From assembly GCF_020966755.1 (NCBI RefSeq), contig NZ_JAJKFT010000010.1, forward strand, positions 1,576,720 to 1,640,719: 64,000 bases of DNA, read 5' to 3'. Origin of the DNA: Blastopirellula sediminis (GTDB lineage: Bacteria > Planctomycetota > Planctomycetia > Pirellulales > Pirellulaceae). Under the pieces are notes generated by a model. It did no database searches. It had not been told where the DNA came from and was given only the letters and a program-made list of their open reading frames with translations. Position 1 is the first letter of the stretch; each line of letters starts with the position of its first letter. Made by a program: the position numbers and the translations under genes. Shown here piece after piece: positions 43,153 to 50,742 of the stretch.

Positions 43153-44439
43153 TTACTTTTCGCCAAGACAATAAAGATGAGTGGTGGTTCGCCAATAAAG
43201 ACGACCGTCAACAATAACCGGACTCGCGAAACCCCCTCCTTCCAGCTTGCCGGACGAGACCTGCTCAAACTTTTCGCCCGTCTTGAGGACGAACATTTCC
43301 CCATCTTCGTTGGGAACGTAGATCAAGTCGCCGATCAGCGTGGGCGAAGCGCTGAAACCGCCGCCGAGCCGCTTCTTCCAATGCGTGTCGCCGGTCGCGG
43401 CGTCGTAACAGACGGCGACTCCGTCATCCCCAATGGCGTAGACGAACTCGCCATCGACCAGCAGCGAGGGGACGTAGACCTTTTTCTGTTCTTCCCAGAT
43501 CACGTGCGACCGATCGAGTTCGCCGCTCGCATCGGCGGCGTCGATCGCCATCACAAAATGGTCGGGATAGCCGCCGCTGACGTAGACCGTATCGCCAGCC
43601 GCTTGCGGCGTGTTGGCGGTCGTTTCTGAGAGCCCCACGAAATTCCAAATCGGCTCGCCGGTTTGGGGATCGTAGCTGATCAGTCGATCTTGCCCGCACA
43701 GGATCAATTGGTCTTTCCCGCCGATCTTGGCGATCGTCGGCGTTCCATAGCTGTTGCCGTGCGGACGAGAAGTACGCCAGACGACGTCGCCGCTGCCGCG
43801 ATCAAGCGCCGCGACGAAGCCGCTTCCCTTGCAGTCTCCCTGAATAATCAACAGCGATTCGTAGATCAGCGGCGAACTGCCGTAGCCATGCTGACTGTGG
43901 AACGGGCCGGCCTTGGTTTGCCAGACGATTTTTCCTTCCGGCGAAACGGCAGTCGCCCAGATCCCCTCATCGACCATGAACAACGTATAGATATTGGTTC
44001 CGTCGGTCGCCGGAGTCGCGGAGGCCTGGGTGTTTTTCGGGTGCATGTGCATGAATTTTCCTTCATGCACCGGGATCGCCCACTGCTTTTCGCCGGTCTT
44101 GGCGTCGAAGGCGAGCAGCGACTGGATCTGGGCCGATTCATCGGCCGTCGTTAGATAAAGGGTTTCCCCCAGCAAGATTGGGGTCGAATGGCCGTGTCCT
44201 GGGACCTCGGTTTCCCAGATTACCGTCTGCGGGCCGATCTCGGTCGGCGGAGCCGGGCCAACCGCGTGATTATCGTGCGTCGCTGCTCGCCACCAGGGCC
44301 AATCGGCGGCCGAAACGGTGATCGGCGACGCGGTGCTTTCGATCGGGCCGGTAGAACGGACTTCCTGAGCCGGCGGCGGTGGGGAACATGCCCAAGTGAC
44401 CGGCAGCAACAGGGCGAGAAAGAGAAAATAATGTCGCAT
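43153..44439 (-). CDS. PQQ-like beta-propeller lipoprotein (BamB/pyrrolo-quinoline-quinone repeat type)
   Basis: 428 residues with a signal sequence ending in a Cys-preceded WACSPPPP, a possible but atypical lipobox. After a Pro/Thr-rich linker the protein is a propeller of repeated blades: W-D/E-T endings such as VIWETEVPGHGHSTP, LLAFDAKTGEKQWAIPV, IVWQTKAGPF, VAALDRGSGDVVWRTS, LISYDPQTGEPIWNFVG, VCYDAATGDTHWKKRL. These are PQQ-type repeats, which in planctomycetes usually do not bind PQQ and act in protein interaction. Envelope location. It is divergent from the TPR gene across 153 bases. Confidence 0.88.
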   Translation of the reverse strand: MRHYFLFLALLLPVTWACSPPPPAQEVRSTGPIESTASPITVSAADWPWWRAATHDNHAVGPAPPTEIGPQTVIWETEVPGHGHSTPILLGETLYLTTADESAQIQSLLAFDAKTGEKQWAIPVHEGKFMHMHPKNTQASATPATDGTNIYTLFMVDEGIWATAVSPEGKIVWQTKAGPFHSQHGYGSSPLIYESLLIIQGDCKGSGFVAALDRGSGDVVWRTSRPHGNSYGTPTIAKIGGKDQLILCGQDRLISYDPQTGEPIWNFVGLSETTANTPQAAGDTVYVSGGYPDHFVMAIDAADASGELDRSHVIWEEQKKVYVPSLLVDGEFVYAIGDDGVAVCYDAATGDTHWKKRLGGGFSASPTLIGDLIYVPNEDGEMFVLKTGEKFEQVSSGKLEGGGFASPVIVDGRLYWRTTTHLYCLGEK

Positions 44440-44592
44440 ACGGCGTTTCTCTCGGTCGGGGGAGGTTTGCCATCATGGTAACGGGAAAAGGAATGTGAAG
44501 AAATCCGCGTGGCTTTGAACGCCCAACTCGGGCATAATGCGCAGGATAGAGCGTTTGTAAGCCTGCATTCTGTATGGAGAGGAGTTCCGCTG

Positions 44593-46281
44593 ATGTTCAC
44601 GCTAACTCGCTGGTTCGCGCCGCTGGCCGTGCTGTTGATCGCCGCGCCGCTATGGGCGCAAGCCGAAGGTCAAGCCGATCTCGACAAGGCGGTCGATCTA
44701 AAGTTGTCGGCCGAATCAGTGGATGATCTCGAAAAGGTGATCACCCTCAGCGAGTCCGCCTTGGAAAAAGGTTTGCCTCCAGAAGACCAGGCCTTCGCCA
44801 AGCAACTGCTGACGTCGGTGCTGTATCAACGAGCGCAGACGATCGCCGCCGGAATCTTTGAACGTCAACCGCCTGCCGCTCAGTGGAAGGAACTGCGTGA
44901 CAAAGCGCTGGCCGACGCCAATCGCGCTTTGAAAGTTGATCCGACCTTGGGCGAGATGCAGCTGCTCAAATCGCGGCTGTTGATGTTGCCCGATGGCGAC
45001 AAGGAAGAAGCGAAGAAAGCGCTCGATGCGGCGATCGAAAATCTGAAAGAAGACGATCAGCAGCTTTCTCGCGCGATCATGATGTCGGCCACCTTGGAAA
45101 CCGATCCCAAGCTGCAGGTTGAAAAGCTGAGCAAGGCGATCAAGACCGACCCAGACAACGTCGACGCCCTGAAACTGCGCGGCGTCCTGTACCTGCAACA
45201 GGAAGACTTCGAGAAGGCCTCGGCCGACTTGAAGCAGGTGATGGATAAGAACCCGAACGACGTCGCCGTGCTGCAGGCCTACGCCGACACGCTCGCCGGG
45301 ATGAAGAAGTTTGACGAAGCGATCGCGCTGCTCGACAAGACGGTTGCCGAACATCCCGGTTCGCCGGTCGGTTATCTGCTGCGAGCTCGCTTGAAGGTGC
45401 TGGCCGAAGACTCGGAAGGCGCCATCCAGGATCTCGACCAGGTCTTGGCCTTCATCCCGCGTTCGATTCCGGCCCTGATGATGCGGGCCCGGCTCTACAT
45501 CGATCTCGATCGCCCAGCCGACGCCGAGAAAGACCTCGACCGAATTCTGGGGATCGAAGCGAACCTGCCGGATGCGATCATCTTGCGGAGCGTCGTCCTG
45601 ACGCAGCAAGGCAAATTCGATCAGGCGATTAAAGATCTGGAATCGCTGCTGCAGCGCGACCCGAACAACGAGTCGATCCTGATCCAGATCGGCATGATTT
45701 ACAACTCCGACAATCAGCCGCGCAAAGCGATTCAGATTTTCGACACGGTGTTGAAGAAGTCGCCCGACAGCTGGCAAGCCCTCAGCGGCCGCAGCAACGC
45801 GCAGCTTTCGATCGGCGCCCAGAAGGAAGCGATCGAAGGTTATGAGCAAGCGCTGAAGCTGCATGCCGACGATGATCATATTCTGAACAACCTCGCTTGG
45901 GTGCTGGCGACTTCGCCGGACGATTCGCTCCGCAATGGAGAGCGTTCGCTGGAGTTGGCCAAGAAGGCTTGCGATCTGACCAACTACGAAGCGCCTCACA
46001 TTCTCAGCACGCTCGCCGCGGCTTACGCCGAAACGGGCAACTTTGACGAAGCGAAGAAGTGGGCTCAGAAGGCGGTCGACAAGGGAACCGACGAAGACAT
46101 CATCGGTCACCTGAAAGAAGAGCTGGCCAGCTACGAAGCGAAGAAGCCGTGGCGCGAAAAGCAAGAGACGACCGAGAAGGATCCGAATGGCGCCATGCCG
46201 CCGGCTCTCGAGGAAAAGCCGGTCAAGAAGATGAAGGAAGATTCGATCGACCCGGACGCCGACAAGCAAGCGGGCGAATAG
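44593..46281 (+). CDS. Secreted TPR-repeat protein
   Basis: 562 residues from the ATG at 44593; the frame is open from 44509 but GGAGAGGAG lies about 8 bases before this ATG and a signal peptide starts here (LTRWFAPLAVLLIAAPLWAQAEG). From about residue 90 to 510 it is a series of TPR units, for example DNVDALKLRGVLYLQQEDFEKASADL, NDVAVLQAYADTLAGMKKFDEAIALL and SPVGYLLRARLKVLAEDSEGAI. The charged tail (EKDPNGAMPPALEEKPVKKMKEDS) is disordered. A periplasmic scaffold is likely. The pterin dehydratase gene follows after 38 bases. Confidence 0.85.
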   Translation: MFTLTRWFAPLAVLLIAAPLWAQAEGQADLDKAVDLKLSAESVDDLEKVITLSESALEKGLPPEDQAFAKQLLTSVLYQRAQTIAAGIFERQPPAAQWKELRDKALADANRALKVDPTLGEMQLLKSRLLMLPDGDKEEAKKALDAAIENLKEDDQQLSRAIMMSATLETDPKLQVEKLSKAIKTDPDNVDALKLRGVLYLQQEDFEKASADLKQVMDKNPNDVAVLQAYADTLAGMKKFDEAIALLDKTVAEHPGSPVGYLLRARLKVLAEDSEGAIQDLDQVLAFIPRSIPALMMRARLYIDLDRPADAEKDLDRILGIEANLPDAIILRSVVLTQQGKFDQAIKDLESLLQRDPNNESILIQIGMIYNSDNQPRKAIQIFDTVLKKSPDSWQALSGRSNAQLSIGAQKEAIEGYEQALKLHADDDHILNNLAWVLATSPDDSLRNGERSLELAKKACDLTNYEAPHILSTLAAAYAETGNFDEAKKWAQKAVDKGTDEDIIGHLKEELASYEAKKPWREKQETTEKDPNGAMPPALEEKPVKKMKEDSIDPDADKQAGE

Positions 46282-46319
46282 TCGCAGAACCTAACTGGAC
46301 ATGCCGGAAGGAGGCAGCG

Positions 46320-46679
46320 ATGGAGATCCTCGAATCGAACCAACTGGTTCAAAAGAAATGCAAACCGTGCGAAGGGGGCGTAGAGCCTTGTTCGCTGAGC
46401 GAAGCCAATAGTCAACTCGCCCAACTCAACGGTTGGGAGCTGACCAAAGATGGCCAGCGGATTCGCAAAAACTGGACGGTGAAAAACTTCATGGCCGGTA
46501 TGAAGTTTTTCAATCTGGTCGCCGAAGTCGCCGAAGCGGACGGACATCATCCGGACCTGCATATCGAAGGATATCGGAACGTCTGGATCGAAATCTGGAC
46601 GCACGCGATCGGCGGTTTGAGCGAAAATGACTTCATTTTGGCGGCCAAAATCGACGAATTGCCGATCGATTTGAAGTAA
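46320..46679 (+). CDS. phhB: Pterin-4a-carbinolamine dehydratase
   Basis: 119 residues from the ATG at 46320, which has GGAGG 6 bases upstream. The frame is open further upstream, but that part is only a shadow of the TPR gene. The active-site block AEADGHHPDLHIEG and the later histidine in IEIWTHAIGGLSENDF match PCD/PhhB, which dehydrates 4a-hydroxytetrahydropterin formed by aromatic amino-acid hydroxylases. An N-terminal KKCKPCEGG, with two cysteines, is shared by many bacterial members. No hydroxylase gene is nearby. It ends in a strong terminator. Confidence 0.92.
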   Translation: MEILESNQLVQKKCKPCEGGVEPCSLSEANSQLAQLNGWELTKDGQRIRKNWTVKNFMAGMKFFNLVAEVAEADGHHPDLHIEGYRNVWIEIWTHAIGGLSENDFILAAKIDELPIDLK

Positions 46680-46721
46680 AAATTCGCCCGACCAAAGGGC
46701 CGAAAATAACGTAAGCTTCCA

Positions 46722-46759
46722 ATGGCGGGCTGGGTAAACACTCAGCCCGCCATTTTTTT
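46722..46759 (+). terminator. Rho-independent terminator after phhB
   Basis: ATGGCGGGCTG (46722-46732) pairs with CAGCCCGCCAT (46743-46753), followed by seven Ts. A strong terminator for the TPR-phhB unit. Confidence 0.88.
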
Positions 46760-46767
46760 GTCCCATT

Positions 46768-46950
46768 GGTTAGCCCGGATAGCTCCGCTATCTGGGCCGA
46801 CGAAGTCGGCAAGAAGCATCAAGCCGCGGTTATGGCAAAAAGCGGAGGCGCGCTACGTCAATCGGAATGGCTTACCCCAGTCGCCGCCAACCGAGAATCG
46901 ATGCTTCCTGCGGCTACGCCGCACCGATAGCCAAGCTATCGCGGCTAACC
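46768..46950. repeat. MITE-like element with imperfect terminal inverted repeats
   Basis: A 183-base element bounded by perfect GGTTAGCC / GGCTAACC ends. The inverted similarity continues imperfectly for about 50 bases on each side (GATAGCT...GCTATC, ...AAGCATC). It has no coding capacity and fills the gap between phhB and the next gene. It could be a small non-autonomous element or a REP doublet; no transposase is nearby. Confidence 0.65.
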
Positions 46951-46978
46951 ATGCGTCGCTTTAACTTCTAGGTGCAAC

Positions 46979-47365
46979 ATGAACCACGTAACGTATGAAG
47001 GGGATCTTGTCCCTGCCGCGCCGATCGCTTGTCCGCCAGCGGCCGCTCCGCGCAGCGGCGAACTCTTGCCGCAAGAGTCGCAACCGCGCACCACGAACGG
47101 CGGCGGGATCAAAGAAGCGTTTGAGTTCACTATTCGGACGCCGGCGCTGTTGTTTGTGCTGTGGCTGACGTTCGGGCCGCTCTCCTTGCCGCTGATTATC
47201 GTCAGTCCCAAACTGGGCGTCTTCTCGAAGGTGATGATCACCACGGCGACCCTCTTCCTGACGATCGTGTTGCCGATCGCACTGACGATCTATTTCTCCC
47301 ACTTTGCGGTGCTGCCGGCGCTCGATGCGATCCGCGACGCCAACGCGCGTGGAGGGGCGATTTAG
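46979..47365 (+). CDS. Small hypothetical membrane protein
   Basis: 128 residues. About 50 Pro/Ala/Gly-rich N-terminal residues are followed by two or three membrane segments (PALLFVLWLTFGPLSLPLIIV; VMITTATLFLTIVLPIALTIYFSHF) and a short tail. No motif recognised. There is no strong Shine-Dalgarno, and the ATG is only 29 bases past the end of the preceding repeat element. It precedes the aldo/keto reductase gene by 115 bases on the same strand. It looks real from hydrophobicity and codon pattern; the role is unknown. Confidence 0.6.
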   Translation: MNHVTYEGDLVPAAPIACPPAAAPRSGELLPQESQPRTTNGGGIKEAFEFTIRTPALLFVLWLTFGPLSLPLIIVSPKLGVFSKVMITTATLFLTIVLPIALTIYFSHFAVLPALDAIRDANARGGAI

Positions 47366-47480
47366 CCTTTTGTGAAACAGCTTACGCGCCGATTATTGCG
47401 TGGGGGTTGTTTTCGCGGCGCGGCTTCTTAGAGTTTCGTCTGTGGGGGAGAATTGGACGAGATCTAAGGAGTAACGGACG

Positions 47481-48449
47481 ATGCGACTGCGCCAACTGGG
47501 AAAGACCGATCTGCAGATTCCGCCCATCGTGTTCGGCGGCAATGTCTTTGGTTGGACCTTAGACGAAGCTGGCTCTTTTGAAATTCTTGACCAGCTGCAA
47601 GAGCGTGGTTTTACGGCCCTCGATACGGCGAACGTCTATTCACGCTGGGCGCCGGGCAATCAAGGAGGAGAGTCGGAAACGATCATCGGCAAGTGGATGA
47701 AGTCGCGCGGAACTCGCGATCAGATCACGCTGATCACCAAGGTTGGACATGATCTCGGCCAAGGGCATCACGACCTGACGGCCGCCCATATCGCGGAAGC
47801 GGTCGAAGACTCGCTCCGCCGTCTGCAAACCGATCGAATCGATCTCTACTTTTCCCACTACGACGATCTCCGGACGCCGGTCGAAGAACCGATGGAGGCC
47901 TTCGACAAACTGGTTCAGGCCGGTAAGGTCCGTTGGCTCGGCGCGTCAAATCTGTCAGCCGAGCGAATTGAAGCGTCGATCCACGCCAGCGCTCAACATG
48001 GCTGGGCCGCCTACCATGTCATTCAGCCGGAGTATCAGCTCCTCGCGCGAGAGCAATTTGAAACGGAGTATGTCCCTCTCTGCGAAAAGTGGAAGTTGGC
48101 GGCGATCACTTACTTCTCGCTCGCCAGCGGTTTTCTTTCGGGCAAGTATCGGAGCAGCGATGATCTGGGACAAAGCTTGCGCGGTTATCGCGTCGAGAAG
48201 TATCTCGACAATCCGCATACGCCGGGCGTGCTGAAAGCGCTGGAAGAGATCGCCAATAAGCATGACGTCACGATGGCGACGATCGCGCTGGCGTGGCTGT
48301 TGGCCAAACCGACGGTCGCCGCACCAATCGCCAGTGCGACCAAGATCGGTCAACTGGACGCAATGTCGGCCGCCGTGGCGCTAACGCTGGACGACGCCGA
48401 TATGCAGGCGCTCGATCAAGCGTCGCAGCCGCATGCTCCGACGCAATAA
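47481..48449 (+). CDS. Aldo/keto reductase
   Basis: A 322-residue NADPH-dependent TIM-barrel reductase. The catalytic tetrad region is visible: Asp in ALDTANVYSRWAPG (about 47-60), Lys in ITLITKVGHDLG (about 80-91), and His in YFSHYDDLRTPVEE (about 120-133). The C-terminal cofactor motif is VAAPIASATKIGQLDAM. It resembles the YajO/IolS type (AKR11/12-like) acting on sugars or small carbonyls. AAGGAG lies 9 bases before the ATG. A truncated copy of its middle third lies at 50402-50691. Confidence 0.92.
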   Translation: MRLRQLGKTDLQIPPIVFGGNVFGWTLDEAGSFEILDQLQERGFTALDTANVYSRWAPGNQGGESETIIGKWMKSRGTRDQITLITKVGHDLGQGHHDLTAAHIAEAVEDSLRRLQTDRIDLYFSHYDDLRTPVEEPMEAFDKLVQAGKVRWLGASNLSAERIEASIHASAQHGWAAYHVIQPEYQLLAREQFETEYVPLCEKWKLAAITYFSLASGFLSGKYRSSDDLGQSLRGYRVEKYLDNPHTPGVLKALEEIANKHDVTMATIALAWLLAKPTVAAPIASATKIGQLDAMSAAVALTLDDADMQALDQASQPHAPTQ

Positions 48450-48451
48450 CG

Positions 48452-48497
48452 AAAAAGGAGCCGGAACATGCTCGGCGAATGAGCATGCCTGGCTCCT
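48452..48497 (-). terminator. Rho-independent terminator for the DUF1559-lipoprotein unit
   Basis: AGGAGCC (48456-48462) and GGCTCCT (48491-48497) form the outer stem, and ATGCTC/GAGCAT the inner one. On the minus strand it is followed by five Ts. It may also serve the convergent aldo/keto reductase gene. Confidence 0.65.
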
Positions 48498-48548
48498 GAT
48501 GAAGCTTATTGCAAGGTGGCGACGTCACCTTGGTTTCGTGACCGAATT

Positions 48549-49040
48549 CTACGGCTGTTTACCGTCCGAAGTGAGTGCGAAGTCGATGGCATTGGCGCCA
48601 CTTTCCACTTCGCGGATCAACTCGGACTTGGAATTGTAGGCCGCCGGAAGAGGCTCTTTAACCACGGCATTATCGTAGTCCGACTTTCGTGCGAGAACCA
48701 TTTCTTCGTACCGTGGGTCGTCGGAACTGATTTCCGAAAAGTCGATGTCGTCCCCTTGGACGACGGTCGTGATCGAGACTTTGTGTTTGCCGGTCAGGGC
48801 CCCCAAGCGATCGACGAACGCCAATTGGTATTTCCCGTTTTCGTCGGTCGTGCCGACGGACGGACGTCCTCCGGTTACTGGGACAAAGGAGACGATGACG
48901 TTGGGCAATGGTTTGCCATCAAGGGTAACCGTGCCGCTTACGGCGCCGAGGCTGGGCCCCTGTTCGGCGCAACCCACGGACATAATCAAGCAACTCAGCA
49001 AGGCCAAACCGGCCATCCTGTATTTCAGGTAATGGGACAT
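48549..49040 (-). CDS. Lipoprotein with carboxypeptidase-regulatory-like domain
   Basis: 163 residues from the ATG at 49040, which has GGAG 9 bases upstream; the next ATG at 49049 is too close to that site. The signal peptide ends in a lipobox (IMSVGC). The rest is a single beta-sandwich, VSGTVTLDGKPLPNVIVSFVPVTGGRPSVGTTDENGKYQLAF, the carboxypeptidase regulatory-like (transthyretin-like) fold. Planctomycetes encode many such lipoproteins directly downstream of DUF1559 genes, as here (65-base gap, same strand). Function unknown; probably a partner of the pseudopilin-like protein at the cell surface. Confidence 0.85.
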   Translation of the reverse strand: MSHYLKYRMAGLALLSCLIMSVGCAEQGPSLGAVSGTVTLDGKPLPNVIVSFVPVTGGRPSVGTTDENGKYQLAFVDRLGALTGKHKVSITTVVQGDDIDFSEISSDDPRYEEMVLARKSDYDNAVVKEPLPAAYNSKSELIREVESGANAIDFALTSDGKQP

Positions 49041-49105
49041 TCCAGACATCTCCGCGCATAGGTAGGAACGTTTAACGAGTACGGACAAGCAGGGACTTTC
49101 TGCGG

Positions 49106-50161
49106 CTATGGAATCAAAGCCACTTCGCCGCCGGTCCGGCTTCCCAACGCTCCCCACACGCCATACGCAGACTTTCCAACAGGCGTCGCCACACTGTCGA
49201 CGGCCTGGTTTCCGGTGTCGATCGTTTCGCTGATGAAATGCACCGAGCCGTCGGCCATCAGTACGTTACCGCCGCCGGGATGCCAACTGGTCAGCGTCCC
49301 CATATGCTCGTTGCCATCGACGCCGCCCCAGTGGCATGATGGACCGTTCGGACCAACCATGGTCGCAAATGCAGAGAAGTAAGGGCGTCCATCCCATGCG
49401 CGACCGGTGTGGGGGCGGAAGTCGGCGCGAACGTCGCCGGTCAGTTGCTTGGTGACCGCGTCGTAGCGAGCCGAACAGGCCTGAGGGTTCCAGTTCTTCA
49501 TATTGACCGCAACGCCGCCGCGAATGTCTCGCGGGCCGCCGCTACCGGCCGCTTCGCCCATCATGATGGTGTTAGAAAGTCCATCGGTGATGGCGGAGAA
49601 ATTGAGCTTACGATCGATCTGGAAGATTCCGCGATTGTCGCGCCCCTGGCTCGGACGGAAGTGGTTTTGATGATAGTCGTCGCCAACGCAGACCTTATAG
49701 TTCAAAAGTGACGGGCTTTCGTTGCGATTGGTTGGTGGGGCGTCCGACGGGCATATGAAGCCGCCGATATCGACTTGCCAGTTCTGCCTTTCCCACGTGT
49801 TGTTAGCCATGCTCCACGGGTTGGGGAGGCTGGAGGTGTTGGCTCTTTCCCGCATGTTTTCGTACAGACTGTTTTGCTCGATGTAAGGAAGAATGAAGAT
49901 CGTCCAGGAAAACACTCGGTTCGATCCCCAGTTCCCCTCGAGGTTGTAGTTCCCCATGGGCGGAAGTTCGCCGTAGGTGTCGTGACGATTGTGCATGGCG
50001 AGCCCCAACTGTTTTAAATTGTTGGTGCAATGCATGCGTCTGGCCGCTTCCCGGGCCTGTTGAACCGCAGGGAGCAGGAGGGCGATAAGAACGCCAATAA
50101 TGGCAATCACAACGAGCAATTCAACAAGCGTGAAGCCACGAGATACGAAGCGCCGTACCAT
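49106..50161 (-). CDS. DUF1559 protein with prepilin-type N-terminal leader
   Basis: 351 residues from the ATG at 50161, with AAGGAG 8 bases upstream; the frame runs up to 50302 without protein features. The leader RRFVSRGFTLVELLVVIAIIGVLIALLLP is a type IV pilin/pseudopilin signal: cleavage after Gly, Phe+1, Glu+5, then one hydrophobic helix. The DUF1559 body has GLSNTIMMGEAAG and ends with the H-x9-DG signature (SWHPGGGNVLMADGS). Such proteins are abundant and planctomycete-specific; they are thought to form surface structures. It is transcribed with the downstream lipoprotein. Confidence 0.92.
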   Translation of the reverse strand: MVRRFVSRGFTLVELLVVIAIIGVLIALLLPAVQQAREAARRMHCTNNLKQLGLAMHNRHDTYGELPPMGNYNLEGNWGSNRVFSWTIFILPYIEQNSLYENMRERANTSSLPNPWSMANNTWERQNWQVDIGGFICPSDAPPTNRNESPSLLNYKVCVGDDYHQNHFRPSQGRDNRGIFQIDRKLNFSAITDGLSNTIMMGEAAGSGGPRDIRGGVAVNMKNWNPQACSARYDAVTKQLTGDVRADFRPHTGRAWDGRPYFSAFATMVGPNGPSCHWGGVDGNEHMGTLTSWHPGGGNVLMADGSVHFISETIDTGNQAVDSVATPVGKSAYGVWGALGSRTGGEVALIP

Positions 50162-50401
50162 GTCATTTCTCCTTGAGAAGAGAAGCGAAGAGAAGATGAG
50201 AGAAGAGGAGGATGCGAGGGGCAAGGAAAAGGTGTAGCTAGCAAAAATTCCTAGACCCTCAACATTCAGCGGTATGTTATCAGTGCAGTTTGGGAGCAGC
50301 AATCTGAATAGGTTAAAAAAGTAGTTTTTAATATAAATTCAGTGGATTTGAGCCGTGCTGTACGGGCCATTGGAGTGGGGCATCTTGCGACATTAACCTC
50401 A

Positions 50402-50691
50402 AGCAATCATTCGGTAGGTGGATGAGGTCGCGCGGAACTCGAGATCAGATCACGTTGATCAACAAGGTCCGATATGACCTTGGTCAAGGGCATCACGATC
50501 TTGCGGCGGCCCGTATCGCGGAGGTGGTCTACGATTCGCTGAGCCCTCTGCAAACCGAGCGAATCAATCTCTACTTTTCGCACTACGCCGATCTTCGAAC
50601 GCCAGTCGAAGAAGCGATGGAAGCGTTCGACAAGCGTATTCAGTCCGGCAAAGTTCGCTGGCTCGGCGCGTCGAATTTGGTCGCCGCGTGA
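50402..50691 (+). pseudogene. Truncated aldo/keto reductase remnant
   Basis: About 90 codons (longest frame 50422-50691) match the middle of the complete aldo/keto reductase at 47481-48449, from its residue about 66 to about 158. Examples are SRGTRDQITLINKV against SRGTRDQITLITKV, LYFSHYADLRTPVEEAMEAF against LYFSHYDDLRTPVEEPMEAF, and GKVRWLGASNL, identical in both. The N-terminal barrel strands and the cofactor-binding C-terminus are missing. DNA similarity starts at about 50402 and fades after about 50680. It cannot be an active enzyme. Confidence 0.88.
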
Positions 50692-50742
50692 ACTAAGATA
50701 GAAGCGTTCCCACCCCCGCATCTTCTATCGGTCCAACGCCCC

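Noticed and set aside
50422-50691. A real small aldo/keto reductase-like gene
   Set aside because: It lacks the first barrel strands with the catalytic Asp and Tyr region and the cofactor-binding end, and clearly aligns to the middle of the intact gene.
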